Origin: Carnegiea gigantea
Taxonomy: Eukaryota; Streptophyta; Magnoliopsida; Caryophyllales; Cactaceae
Direction of reading: 5' to 3'
DNA: 64,000 bases
Assembly (NCBI GenBank): GCA_029747015.1
Contig: JAKOGI010000108.1
Coordinates: 644,658 to 708,657, forward strand
Shown: positions 47,687 to 58,579 of the stretch, piece by piece
How the letters are laid out: each line of letters starts with the position of its first letter
Numbering within the stretch: the stretch's first letter is position 1
The notes under the pieces: model-generated
What the model saw: the letters and a program-made list of their open reading frames with translations, nothing else
Databases searched by the model: none
Told to the model about the DNA's origin: nothing
Position numbers and translations under genes: made by a program

Positions 47687-49616
47687 AGCAACTTGAAATA
47701 CCGATTCTTACGTACATAGATGTAACTGTCAAAGAATTAGATATCACTACCAGTGCTTTAATTGATACAGGATCAGAAGTAACTTTCTTTCAAGACTTTT
47801 TACTTCCAAAATGGGATAAACTCCCACATGATCGTAAAATTAGAATTAAAGATATTCATCCTATTCCTACCTATTTAGATTTGGTTCAGAATAATGTTTC
47901 CATTATTTTGGTAATAAAATCCTTACTATACCCACAGTTTTACAATATAACTCTGGTTATGATATCTTATTAGGAAATGATTTCTTAAAACAGTTTGCAA
48001 AGTTCACACAAACTCCTTATACTGTTTATTTAACTACAAAATGTGGTCACACTATAAAAATACCCACTTTAAAACAACTATACAGAGTTTGCGCGAAGCG
48101 TAGTGGACATGGTTATGAACAAATTGCACTTTCAATACAAACACAAAAACCCATTTTTACAGTTCATATGATCAAGAAAGATGACCTTTTAGCAAAACTC
48201 AAACGAATTTGTTCTGAAAATCCATTGCAGTTTTGGAAACCCGAACATCCTCGAGCTAAGATAGAACTAATACAAGAAATTTATATCAAAGAAAAACCTA
48301 TGTTATGCTCTGAAGATGATATCAAAGAATTTTCTATACAAATAAAAGAGCTACTTGAAAAAGGACTCATTAGACCATTCAATGGAGCATACTCCTCTCC
48401 AGCCTTTATGGTAATTAACGAAGCAGAAAGAAGAAGAGGAAAAGCTAGAATGGTAATCAACTATAAAAAACTAAATCAGTTTACAAAAACAGATAACTAT
48501 TTCTTACCGAACAAAGAAGTATTAATTAACCTCGTAAAAAACAGAAAATTCTTCTCTAAATTTGATTGCAAATCTAGCTTTTGGCAAATTAAAATGGAAG
48601 AAACAAGTATTAAATATACAGGGTTTAGTACCCCTCAGGGATTTTATGAATGGATTGTTATGCCATTTGGACTAAAAAATGCACCAAGGATTTTTCAACG
48701 AAGAATGGACGATACTTTTAAACATCTTAACAGTTTTCTTGTTGTCTATGTAGATGACATTTTAATAAGTTCAGACACTCTTAAAGAACATCGAGTGCAT
48801 CTCAACACATTTCTGGAAACAGCTATTAAAGAAGGCATTTGCCTAAGTGAGAAAAAAGTTGTAATTGAAAAAGAGAAAATTGAATTCTTAGAATTTGAAG
48901 TTGGTACAAACGGAATTAGCTTACAACCTCATATCTCTAGAAAAATTATGGAATACCCAGACCAACTGCAAACAAAGAAACAAATTCAAGGTTTCTTAGG
49001 ATTATTAAACTATGCTAGCTCTTATATCCCAGACTTAGCAAAAAAGAAAAAAGATTTGCAAAGCCTACTCAGAAAAAACAATACTCTTGGTTGGACGGAA
49101 AAACATACAGAAATCATGAAAAAATTAAAAGAAGAATGTCAACAACTTCCTAGTCTTAGACTCCCTGAACCTGAAGACAACTTAATTCTGCAAACAGACG
49201 CATCTGATAAAACATGGGCAGCAGTTTTAAAGACTGATTTAAATGAAATTTGTGGCTATCACAGTGGAACTTTTTCTGAACATGAAGAAAATTATAATAC
49301 AATGGAAAAGGAACTCTTAGCGATTATTAGAGGAACTACTAAATGGAGACTGTTTTTGCTACCCAAGGCATTTGAAGTCTTAACAGACAATCAAGCAGCC
49401 ACTACTTTTGTCAAACAAGCTTTAGACAATGGACCTCATATGAGAAAATTACATCGATGGCAACTCTTTTTATCTCACTTTAATGCTGTGTATGAGCATG
49501 TTGCAGGAAAAAACAACTTTATTGCAGACTATTTGACAAGAGAACATGAGTTCGCTGGACAAAGGCAAAGCAGCAATGGAACAATTGGACAGCACCCAGT
49601 TAATTCAGAACTTTGA
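47683..49616 (+). pseudogene. pol: EPRV right arm: protease-RT-RNase H polyprotein, one frame break
   Basis: The N-terminal aspartic protease has its catalytic Asp at residue 28 (ALIDTGSEVTFF). A missing base near 47,910 shifts the frame and separates it from the rest. RT-RNase H is open from 48,168 to 49,616 (482 codons): MVINYKKLNQFTK, MPFGLKNAPRIFQRRM, active site YVDD at residues 194-197 of that frame, then RNase H with LQTDASDKTWAAVL (Asp 344), EKELLAIIRG and LTDNQAATTF. In caulimovirids this protein copies pregenomic RNA to DNA. One change from the left arm is Gly to Ser in FDCKSSFWQIKM. The 3' end overlaps the TAV start by 71 bases. Confidence 0.9.
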
Positions 49617-50656
49617 AGACATTCTTATAAATGTTAATGAATACTGCGAAGCTGTTAATGAGAAAATTGAAGTCATTGAAGAAATTGTTGTAGATCTCAG
49701 AGCTGATCTTGGAAAAGCTCGAGAATTAACAACATATTTCCATCAAACTATTGGACAGCTTAAGTTCAACTCTTCAACGGTGGATATGACAAAAGTCCGC
49801 TCTGAACTTTTTGAACTTTCATTTCGACCAAATCAGGGAAACACTTCAAATCCCCTCTCTGAAGAAGAGAAAGAGAAGCAACAACTAAAAGCTAAGCTAT
49901 TAGCTTCAAGACCAGTTATTCAAAATACTAGCATTCGAACTCTTGATCTTTCGGACTCTTTTTACAAAAACTATTATGAAGCAACTATGCTTGCTTACCA
50001 GAAAATCTCTGGTTTACCTGAACTCTACTACAACCCAAGAGACTCTCTTTTTCCCAAAATCCTTGCTTTCACCAAAGCCAACCCTGATATCGTATTTGAA
50101 CTCTTTAAGTATGGATATTTAAATTATCTATATCCAAGCCTTAGTCTTATTGAACTACAACATTTTCCAACCAATTTTAAACATGCTATTAAGCAATTCG
50201 GTCAACAAGAATATATTTGTCTTCGTATTTTTACCATCTCCCCTGAAAAGGCTGAAGGCACCATTTACCCTTCCGTTCATTTAGTTGAAATCACCCATGT
50301 TATCAGAGCTGGAACAACTACAAACTCCCCACCATTGCAGCAGAGAAAAACAAACACTATAAGACTCCTCATTTTGACAAAGGTGGATCAACTATAAATG
50401 ATCAACAGGTGCTCTTGCAATCAAATGCCAAAGCGAACGACTAATGACTAAAGGAGCCAGAACTCTTTACTCTGACAAAAATCTAATTCTAGTCACTACT
50501 GAAGGAGCCGAAAACATCTCAGTCGATGAACAACTTTTTGACTTTAGCTATGCACTGGAGCCCAAGAAATTTCGAGGCAGTCCAGCTGTACGCACAAAAT
50601 TTGCTGAACTTTATAAAGTGGAACAAGACAAGGCTCAAAAGCAGATTCTCACCTAG
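49546..50656 (+). pseudogene. EPRV right arm: TAV-like protein, frameshifted
   Basis: The first 283 codons (to 50,397) are open, with an N-terminal coiled-coil-like helix and the TAV core FPKILAFTKANPDIVFELFK and LNYLYPSLSLIELQHFP. A shift near 50,330 moves the C-terminal part (50,444-50,656) to another frame. Overlap with the RT end suggests translation by reinitiation. The left arm carries different breaks in the same gene. Confidence 0.7.
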
Positions 50657-50801
50657 TCATCATGTGAGACACAAGGGGCCACAACTTTATCAACTCTTAT
50701 CTCTACCGACACAAGAAGAGAATGAACATTCAGCAACCTCATCAAAAACAGTGAAAAACTTATCTGTAATCTTATCTCCTAACTATCTCTTGAGATTTCC
50801 T

Positions 50802-50848
50802 ATGATGTAAGCGCATATGTCATAGCGCATCCCCTTCCCCTATAAATA
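50802..50848 (+). promoter_or_regulatory. EPRV right arm pregenomic RNA promoter
   Basis: TATAAATA at 50,841-50,848 follows CCCCTTCCCC. About 20 bases further upstream, gatgtaagcgcatatgtcat resembles the paired TGACG-type as-1 element of the CaMV 35S promoter. It lies between the TAV gene and the primer site, as expected. Transcription should start near 50,870. Confidence 0.65.
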
Positions 50849-51325
50849 CGTTAGCCGATTTCAGTAGAATAATCGGCATTTGTAAGAAAGAAAATCCTGT
50901 TGTAAGAAATCTTTCAAAAATGTTCTGATTTCCTCCCTTTAGGGAAAGGAGAAAAATTATCAATGAAATAAGAGAACTTTTTCTCAAAACTTTATGTCTA
51001 TAATTCTATTATTACAACTTTGATCAAAGAAGGAGTACTATCAAAGAGAAGAAAAAGGTCTGAACGAGTAGGTAAGTCTCGCATCAGGGTTGAGTAAGAC
51101 AAGCGCGAAGGAGTAAGACAGATCCAACTCTTGAAGGTATAATTTTTTTGACTCAATTTTGTTTTAAATAGGATTATACGATATGAAGTTTATATTTTCA
51201 TTTGATAATTTAGTTTCTGAGTACCGTTGTTAAAATTTGATAGATCTCTTTGTGTGAATCACATAGCTAATTCAACCAATGGTTTTACTGCTTTTTCCAT
51301 AAAAACCACTCAACTCACTCTTAAA
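50849..51325 (+). other. EPRV right arm leader / terminal redundancy region
   Basis: No ORF. AT-rich, with caatgaaataagag near 50,960 that could act as a plant polyadenylation signal, as in the repeated region of caulimovirid pregenomes. Confidence 0.45.
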
Positions 51326-51338
51326 TGGTATCAGAGCC
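51326..51338 (+). other. EPRV right arm primer site, tRNA-Met
   Basis: TGGTATCAGAGCC, complementary to tRNA-iMet; by convention position 1 of a caulimovirid map. Confidence 0.95.
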
Positions 51339-51386
51339 TAGAGCCTAAACAAAACACGTGACAACAACATTAACACTCCTAAAACA

Positions 51387-51746
51387 ATGGATTTATTTAA
51401 AAACAAATTACAATCTAACTCTAAGATAGATAGAGAAGGTAATTATTTGGCAGGACAAAGTTTTAATCTACCTGAACTAAAACACTATACAACAGAAAGA
51501 GTATGGGACTATTCAAGATCTTTTGATTTAACTCCTAGAAGCCTAAGGCAAAACTTGTTAGAACATTATAAAAACAGGTTAAACTATTTATCAACTCTAC
51601 CAGTACGAGTTCATCCCATAACTATAAATTTATTAAAGGATAATATTTCTCTTTTAGAAAAAACATTTGAATCTACTGTATGGTATCCGCCAAATATGAA
51701 TCTAAATGACACACAAATAACATGCGATACTAATGAGGAAGAATAA
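51387..51746 (+). CDS. EPRV right arm: 119-codon ORF of unknown function
   Basis: Open frame starting MDLFKNKLQSNSKIDREG and ending TCDTNEEE, 48 bases after the primer site. The protein is hydrophilic with YSRSFDLTPRSLRQNLLEHY in the middle. No family is recognised. The left-arm copy is broken by stops. Confidence 0.55.
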   Translation: MDLFKNKLQSNSKIDREGNYLAGQSFNLPELKHYTTERVWDYSRSFDLTPRSLRQNLLEHYKNRLNYLSTLPVRVHPITINLLKDNISLLEKTFESTVWYPPNMNLNDTQITCDTNEEE

Positions 51747-51840
51747 TTGCAAGTAACACCTTAAAGAACTTTTGCAAAAGAACAAAATTTAAAAAGGGCA
51801 AGAAAGTAAATTCAACAAATAAAGCCAAAATTATTTTGTC

Positions 51841-51864
51841 GGTGCCAACCCGTTTGACACCCCT
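51841..51864 (-). repeat. Right terminus of the EPRV palindrome (hAT-like end)
   Basis: ggtgccaacccgtttgacacccct is the mirror of 36,300-36,323, followed by a and then gaacagat, matching gaacaga at the left border. Confidence 0.5.
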
Positions 51865-52194
51865 AGAACAGATGGAACAAGACAAGGATAACGGATGCTG
51901 TAAAATAGGTGGGGAAGAGAGAGAAATGTAGAGTTTACCTGTTTAAAGGGTTGCAGGTTATCAATCTAAACGGTTTAGATTTATTCGTTTTACATCAATG
52001 GTTTATATTTGTCAACTATCGTAATTGAAAACAAATTTAATTATGGTAGATTTTTGCCGTAATCAATAGGAATTCCTCTCAACTAGAGTTGAAAAACTTT
52101 ATAATTTTAAGCTTCATCTCAGAAACTTTAATAACAGGCATAATGAACATCTTATCGACATTTTTTAATTAAACAACATGAATACCATGCATCT
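51865..52194. other. Intergenic spacer
   Basis: AT-rich with no gene recognised; lies between the EPRV block and the SINE. Confidence 0.6.
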
Positions 52195-52212
52195 CATATG
52201 TAATGTCTACTT

Positions 52213-52443
52213 TTTCTTTTTTTCTAATGGTAAGCAGGCCCTAGTCCACTGGCCCCTATCGTAGGGATCCAGCGAGCCGTTAACAGACCGAGAGATAGGG
52301 GAGTCAAAGCTCAATAGCCTACGCCCACAAGCCGCCACACAAATGTCACCCACAACGCCGAAATTTGTGCCCCCCAAGGATCGAACCCACGAGGCAAGTG
52401 GTGGCAAGTGAGAGTGTTACCAACCGGGCAACACGTGCTGCGA
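52213..52443 (-). mobile_element. tRNA-derived SINE with 18-bp target duplication
   Basis: The perfect direct repeat catatgtaatgtctactt flanks it at 52,195-52,212 and 52,444-52,461. On the minus strand the head carries an A-box-like TTGCCCGGTTGG and a B box GGTTCGATCC (52,378-52,387), about 230 bp in total, ending in an A-rich tail (AAAAAAAGAAAAAG). The 66-codon minus-strand ORF inside it is a by-product. Confidence 0.9.
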
Positions 52444-52461
52444 CATATGTAATGTCTACTT

Positions 52462-53607
52462 GTTTTGCCAGTCCAACATATTTTTTAGTCACGCAAGCTT
52501 AAAGTCTAGATTCTTTAATTACTCGTGTCCTACTTTCATTCAGACAAGCATATTTGACATGAAAAACTTGCTGATCAAATTAAAAGCACAAAATGGAGAC
52601 TTAGGGATGGCAACAAAAATGATTTCTGGTGTCAGTCTTATAATGTCACAACTTTTATGCCGTATATCACTTATATTTTGCTCATACATAATATAACTTA
52701 TATATTAGGATTTTTACATATTTTGATTTAATTTCATAGTAATAAAAGTACTCCGACAAGTAGTGAAGTTGATCCAAAATTCAAATGTCGTTGATTTCTA
52801 GGTGCAATAAACGACAGGTCGTATGTTATTGCACTTAATGTGTACTTTCTTGCTCCAGCAAGCCGATGCTACCAAGTGAACCTGATTCCATGGCTTGAGA
52901 CAGTGACCCACGCCATATAGCACGACTCATGCCACCTGCGCCTCGGGCTATTCATTTACAACTTAATTCGACATCTTGGCAAGCTTTTGGGTAGGTCTTT
53001 TACGGTTTGGTTCTTGGGTTCTAGTAGCTACTCTAAACCCTATTAGGCAGAGTAAGGGTAGAAGATGGTAAATTACGTTAGTTCTATGGTTCAGATTTGT
53101 GAATTTGGGAGCAATTCAAGTCATAAAAGCACAAGTTTTGCTCTTCCCTCTCTCTGTTTGTTTCATGCTTTGTATTTGTTTGCTTTGTTAGTTGACTTCT
53201 TGTGTCGAATATAATTAGCTAAATTGTGTTGCTATGGTTATGATTAGCCTAATTGATGGCTAGGCCAATCGATCTTGTTTAGGCCTAACTACACCTAGTT
53301 TATGAATTATGCTTGTAAATTTGGATTTTCTCTCTCGTGTTCTGATGAAATGCTTGAAAGAACTTTCATCAATCTTATTGTGGTTGCCTTAAATTAAAAG
53401 GTGAGGCCAATTTGCTACTGTGGGCAGAGAGCATAGCCAAGATTTTGACATAAAAGTAGTCCTAACCTTAGCTAGGTCCATAAGTTGCTACTCTTACGGC
53501 TTAATTAGCCTATCCACATGAAAATATTTAGTTAAACAATAATTAGACAAGCATTTGATCCTTGAAAGAGGGCTACGGTACTTATTAATGATGCAACTGA
53601 CCATTTC
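52462..53607. other. Intergenic DNA
   Basis: No gene recognised. A 9-bp perfect hairpin (gtgcaataa ... ttattgcac) lies at 52,802-52,834. Confidence 0.55.
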
Positions 53608-54239
53608 TGTTAAGAAAATAATAATTGGAATTCGACGTAGTATATGCGGAAGGGATAAAAGATGTAAATATTGGAGAATCTAAAACAACATCGAAAAAGA
53701 TAGAAGGGGGCACATAATTTTTTATGTGGAAACCCAGATCGGGAGAAAACCATGGGCGACAACAACGGCACAAAATCTACTATAATATGAGTGAGTACAA
53801 AACGATCTCAAAGCAAACGCTTAAAGAAGAGATCAACAAGAGAGATAAAGATCTCAAAGCAAACGTCCAATGAAGAGATCAACTGCAATGAAAATCTCTC
53901 AATACTAACTCTCAATAAAATGTGAAATAGAAAAGGGAAGTGCCGAGAGGCACTCCCCGATGCCCCGCTCCAAGAGGCTAACGCCTAATGCCCTGTATCA
54001 AATAATGTTAAACAACCTAGTATTTATAGAGAAGCCCCAAAAGTACCAAGAGTTTAACCCTAACCGCCAACATATATCTTGACCACCAAACACAATCTTT
54101 ACAGAAAAAGAAAAAGATATTAAATACAAAATATGGAAATAATATAATTTCCATAAATAAAATATCTTCAACTGCACAACTTGAGCCTTGAGTGCCAAGC
54201 AATAATCTTCGGCAAAGGAATTTGGGACAAATCCCAACA
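53608..54239 (-). mobile_element. Solo LTR of a copia element
   Basis: 632 bp; on the minus strand it starts TGTTGGGATTTGTCCC and ends TTATTTTCTTAACA. The 5-bp duplication atttc flanks it (53,603-53,607 and 54,240-54,244). A TATA box (CTCTATAAATA on the minus strand) lies near 54,022. The block with TGGGTTTCCACAT near the far end is typical of Tork/Tnt1-type copia LTRs. No internal region remains. Confidence 0.9.
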
Positions 54240-54244
54240 ATTTC

Positions 54245-55038
54245 TAAATAATATTACCATTGGTCATGTTCTTCATGGTTGGATAGGAAGTAATCAACTT
54301 GATCCGATGTTGGTGATGTCAATAGGAATTTAAATTTGTTTATGGAGAAAATTTTTGAGCACTGCCCAAAATGACTTATCAGTGCTGATGCTAGTCTATC
54401 AAGGTCCCTTGGAACATCTGTGATGCAAACTAAACTTCTTTGTAGCCATTTCTCAAACAGAGTTCATCAGAAATCCTTTCAGATATGCACACTGTGAGGA
54501 TCTTCTTGATTGAATCTCACATTCCTGGTCACTTTGGAACTGTCTTGATTGTCTTCCTTCTTTTTCAATTCTTTTCTTGGGGCTCTTTTTTCTTCCTCCA
54601 CTCTTTTCTTAGTGGCTGTTTCAAAGTAGAAGTTCTCTTCTCTTCTAGTTCGAAACTTCTTTTTTCGAACTCAGCCTAGGAAACTTTAATCCTACTTCCT
54701 CTGATGACATAATTGTTGAATATGAGAATGCTCTTAATAGCCTCATCCTCTCTCTAAAATCTCACAAATGCAAATCTCCCTTGGTTTCTTCTGCCTCTTT
54801 TGAATGGGATATACACATTACTTACTCTCCTTATCTTCTGAGAGATTCCTCTCAAACCATAATGGTCCAGATAAGGAGGAATGTTATCTATGAATACAGT
54901 GAACTCCCTCCTCCCTCCTTCCTTTCCTCCCTCCTCTCTTCCCCCCTTGACATGTGAAACCGTAATTTACATGAGCTTTTCTTTGATCATTGGTCAAGGT
55001 GGTCACATTCCATTATTGGTAATACCTAGTTATATAAA
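54245..55038. other. Intergenic DNA with a pyrimidine-rich tract
   Basis: No gene recognised. CTCC/TTCC-rich repeats occupy about 54,899-54,950. Confidence 0.55.
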
Positions 55039-56274
55039 GGTAGTGTTTGGTTAGAGGGAAAATGATTTTTCTATAAAATGGTTTTCAGATTTTTTGTTGT
55101 TAGACACAATATAGGACAGAAAACGGTTTTCCAAGGAAAATCATTAACCGTCAATGGAGGAAAATGATAATCATATAGTTCAGATTTTCATTTTGAGAAG
55201 AAAGAAAATTAATTTTCTTCTTTCATCTCTTTTGCCCATATGATCAGTCGAAAGTTAGGTTCAGAATTCGATTTCAATAGTTTGGATCAAAACTTGACTA
55301 TCATATAGAAAAGATTAAAATAAGCTCAAAAATTCAGATTTTACGCTCAATTTTTGTTCGTTTGTAAATACTTATCTCTGTTACGACAATTCATTTAGCA
55401 GTTTTTGCCATTCAAACAACATTAGTTGACATTTTTCGCCATTAAAACAATTCAATAGTTTGCATCGAGCTTGATTTGTGGATTAGAAAGACTAAAATAA
55501 ACTCAAATCCATATTTGAAGCTCAACATTTCTTTATTTGGTCAACATTTTTCTCCACTACAACAATTTAGCTGAATTTTTTGCCAACAACAATTCAAATG
55601 ACCATTTTCGCTACTAAAACAACTTTGACGATTGGAATTGAAACTTGATTATTAGATTGAAAATATTAAAATAAACTCAAATCTAGATTTTGAGCTCGAC
55701 ATTTCTTTATTTGATCGACATTTTTCTTCGATGCGACAATTTAGTTGTCATTTTTCACACGTAAACATTTCAGTTGATATTTTTCAACACTAAAACAATT
55801 TTATTTATTCAAATTGAAGGTTGACCATTGGATATGAAAGATTAAAATGAGCTCAAATCAAGATTTTGAACTCAACTTTCCTTGATTTGGTCAATATTTT
55901 TGTCTGCGATGATAGTTTAATCGATATTTTTTGCTGCATAAACAATTCAATCGATTTTTTTGGCCCCTAAATAATTTTCACAGTTTAGATCGAAACTTGA
56001 TTATCTGATAGAAAATATTAAAAGAAGCTCAAATCTGAATTTTAGCCCAATATTCTATCATTTAGTCAACTTCTATCTCCACTATGGCAATTCAATCGTC
56101 ATTTTCTCCACTTACACAACTCAGTTGCCTTTTTCTTTTTTTTTCCCCATGAGAAATTATTTATCTTGTATCGAATGACGAAAAATGTAATATGAGAGTC
56201 CACTTTACTCAAGAAAAATATTTTTCATAGGAAATGATTTTCAAGGAAACCATTTCCCTCAAACAAACACTACC
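55039..56274. mobile_element. TIR element built of five 176-bp repeats
   Basis: The left end ggtagtgtttggttagaggg and the right end (reverse complement GGTAGTGTTTGTTTGAGGG) form a terminal inverted repeat, flanked by taaa on both sides. The interior has no ORF; it is a degenerate tandem array (next entry). It is too long for a typical MITE, and the superfamily is unclear (PIF/Harbinger-like TAA flank or hAT). Confidence 0.65.
55260..56130. repeat. Five degenerate ~176-bp tandem repeats
   Basis: The marker attaaaataa(a/g)ctcaaat occurs at about 55,314, 55,491, 55,665, 55,841 and 56,017, spacings 177, 174, 176 and 176. Other shared blocks are acaattca..tgacattttt and aacttgattat. Confidence 0.85.
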
Positions 56275-56823
56275 TAAAAGAAAGACATTTTTCCAGCTAT
56301 CCCAGATTATTATATTATGGAGGATTTATAGTAATACAGTTGCCAAAATTTTTTCTGGCGTCGGAAAGGAAAACAAAAGATGCATTAATATCTATTTAGT
56401 AAAAACAGGAAGATTGCACGTCATGCTTCTGATATACAATGTCAAACGTGCAAGGGACGTAAAGAAAATCTTGTAAACGTCTTTAACTAAGCATGAACAA
56501 CATACATCTTATATAAAATGTCAAATGTATGTCATCATATTAGATTCATTAAAATTAAAATTGATTTTAATAAAAAGATTTAAAATACCTCTCTTAGGGA
56601 CAACTGAACGAGTAAAAATATGTGAATACGCATCAATTGAATTTCACATCTCATTAACCACACATTATGCATCAAATTAAAATGCATACTATACTCGAAA
56701 ACCTGGCAAAGTTTTTGCCCTATCAGAACCCCATCCAAGAAACTTAGGGTCTTGGATAAGATTTTGGGACCAGAACATATTCGAGTAAACTGATTATTGA
56801 AAAAAATATAAGATATAGCGAAA

Positions 56824-56872
<49 letters not shown>

Positions 56873-57218
56873 TATTTGAGTTTGCTTTTTGTAAGCATAT
56901 GATAAATAAAAAATTCACTTTGCAAAAGCAGAACGTGTAGATTTTCATCCTCGTTTGAGTAATTTCTATTTTTATTTCTCTCAAGCCGCCACTATTTGGA
57001 TCAAAAAGAAAAAAAAAAGTCATCATTGTACTCTATTATTACAATACCATCTTCGTAATGCACTGCTGCTAATCCTGCCTAACTTTTTTATTAAAAGACA
57101 ATCGACTGCCTCATCATAATCTGACAAATCATGAAATCATGTAAAGTAGTACACATTGCCGAAAATAGGGAACTATATGTGTTCCACCATCTCCTATCAT
57201 TGAAGACGAAATTAACGT
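56275..57218. other. Intergenic DNA with a TA microsatellite
   Basis: No gene recognised. A run of about 20 TA units lies at about 56,828-56,868. Confidence 0.6.
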
Positions 57219-57333
57219 TACAACAACAACTACTACTCCCAGTGTAGGTCCCGCTTTCGTAGGGTCTGGGGGGATCCAGATGTAGGCAACCTTACCTCTA
57301 TCGACAATCCTGCTCATAGAGAGGCTGATTCCA
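57219..57333 (-). mobile_element. SINE fragment, TS/Au-like, 5'-truncated
   Basis: On the minus strand TCAGCCTCTCTATGAGCAGG, GGTAAGGTTGCCTACATCTG and CCCCCAGACCCTACGAAAGC follow the order of TS/Au-type plant SINEs. A (GTT)n-like tail is at the 3' end (57,220-57,237). The tRNA-like head is missing. Confidence 0.65.
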
Positions 57334-58579
57334 AAATCAACATTACTAAGTACTTAATTTTTTGGTTAGAATTTTGGCTTCTGTAACAAGTAGATATTGT
57401 CTATTTTTAAAGTTTATTATTGAGAAATATGATCCAAGAGGAAAATCAATCCTATATTTTGTAGATCGTCTCTTAAAAATTGCTTAACTATCAAAAGTTT
57501 CAACGTATATATACTAGGATATCCTCTCTTTTTTTTTGAAAAGCTAGAATATCCTTTTTATCTAATAAATTGTTTTATATCTATGATGCTTGTAGAAGGG
57601 AAAAAAAAAAATGTATAAAAGACCCCTCTAACCCATTGGGTTGTGCCAAATCCAAAACTCTAATGTTGGGGCTTGGCACTTTCACATCTGAATCCAAAGC
57701 ATGACCAACCCGAATTATTAGGTCTAAGTTGGATTTGTCTGGGCAAGGTATAGGCTATATCTTTGGCACCAAGTGGTCAATATGATAAATCTTGTTCATA
57801 CAATCTTTTTTCTTTGTTTTCATGCATATGGAGGTGAAAAGATACATACATACTAGAACTGAACTCAAATCCTAAATAATAATTTTAAATAGTGAAAATT
57901 ATTGCAATTTGCATCATTAAATTGATAAAAATTAAACAGGTTCCGTTAAGGAATCCCCCGTGCACATTATTGCAATTTAATGAACCAAAAATTGTCTATC
58001 ATGGAACTATGAGTATCTTGGATGTGCCTACGCACGCCATTGGTCTTGGCATTTCAGTGAAGAAATCAGATTGCGCGCTTGGCATTAGATTGCCCACCAG
58101 GCTTCCCTGGGCAATGAACTTTTAGCATTCCCGCGTCCTCACTTGGTCCCTGAATCACAAAACTGTGAATAGTGAAAAAACACACATTCCTGTGTTCTCA
58201 CCTTTGGTCTCTGAGTCTCTTGTGAATTTTCATCCAAGGCTCCAAGTATGCAATTCCTTTCTGCAATTGTTTGCTGTTTCATATGAGCAACTACCCCACC
58301 CGATGCACACCACCATATAACCACTAATCACTCTAGGAGGGAAAACTCCAACCGCACAAATAGAAATTAGAATCTTCATTGGCAAGAAAATTACCCGTAT
58401 CAAGCAAAGCAAGAAACTGATCGAGCATGGGGGAGTGAAGGGGAGAGAGCTTATACAAGTACAAGAAAGTTAGAGAATTTACATTAGTTTAACACCTCTT
58501 TCCTATCAATTCTGCTATGTTCTAACACACAAGCCATCATCTAACCTTGTCTGCAGTTGAGATTTTAAAAGATGAAAAT
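57334..58579. other. Intergenic DNA downstream of the PI31 gene
   Basis: No gene is recognised with confidence. The part nearest the stop codon (about 58,450-58,579) should contain the 3' UTR of the PI31 gene. Short ORFs at 57,892-58,125 and 58,139-58,412 have no recognised family. Confidence 0.5.

Larger units (their letters stand above)
36300..51864. mobile_element. Inverted (palindromic) pair of endogenous pararetrovirus genomes
   Basis: 36,300-44,048 is the reverse complement of 44,131-51,864, about 7.7 kb per arm, differing by a few percent plus small indels. The loop is 44,049-44,130. Each arm is an almost full-length Caulimoviridae genome, judged by CP with a CCHC knuckle, 30K-type movement protein, protease, RT with YVDD, RNase H, a transactivator-like ORF, promoter and tRNA-Met primer site. 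Gene order and size recall the solendovirus/cavemovirus side of the family, but I assign no genus. Both outer ends stop at the same viral point. Neither arm has an intact gene set. Confidence 0.9.

Noticed and set aside
36300..51864. Palindrome as a fold-back sequencing or assembly artefact
   Set aside because: Fold-back artefacts give identical arms. Here the arms differ by many substitutions, a four-codon deletion, a two-base insertion and different stop codons.
58139..58412. Small membrane protein gene on the minus strand
   Set aside because: Two overlapping short frames with no recognised family and no conserved motif; position suggests downstream flank of the PI31 gene.
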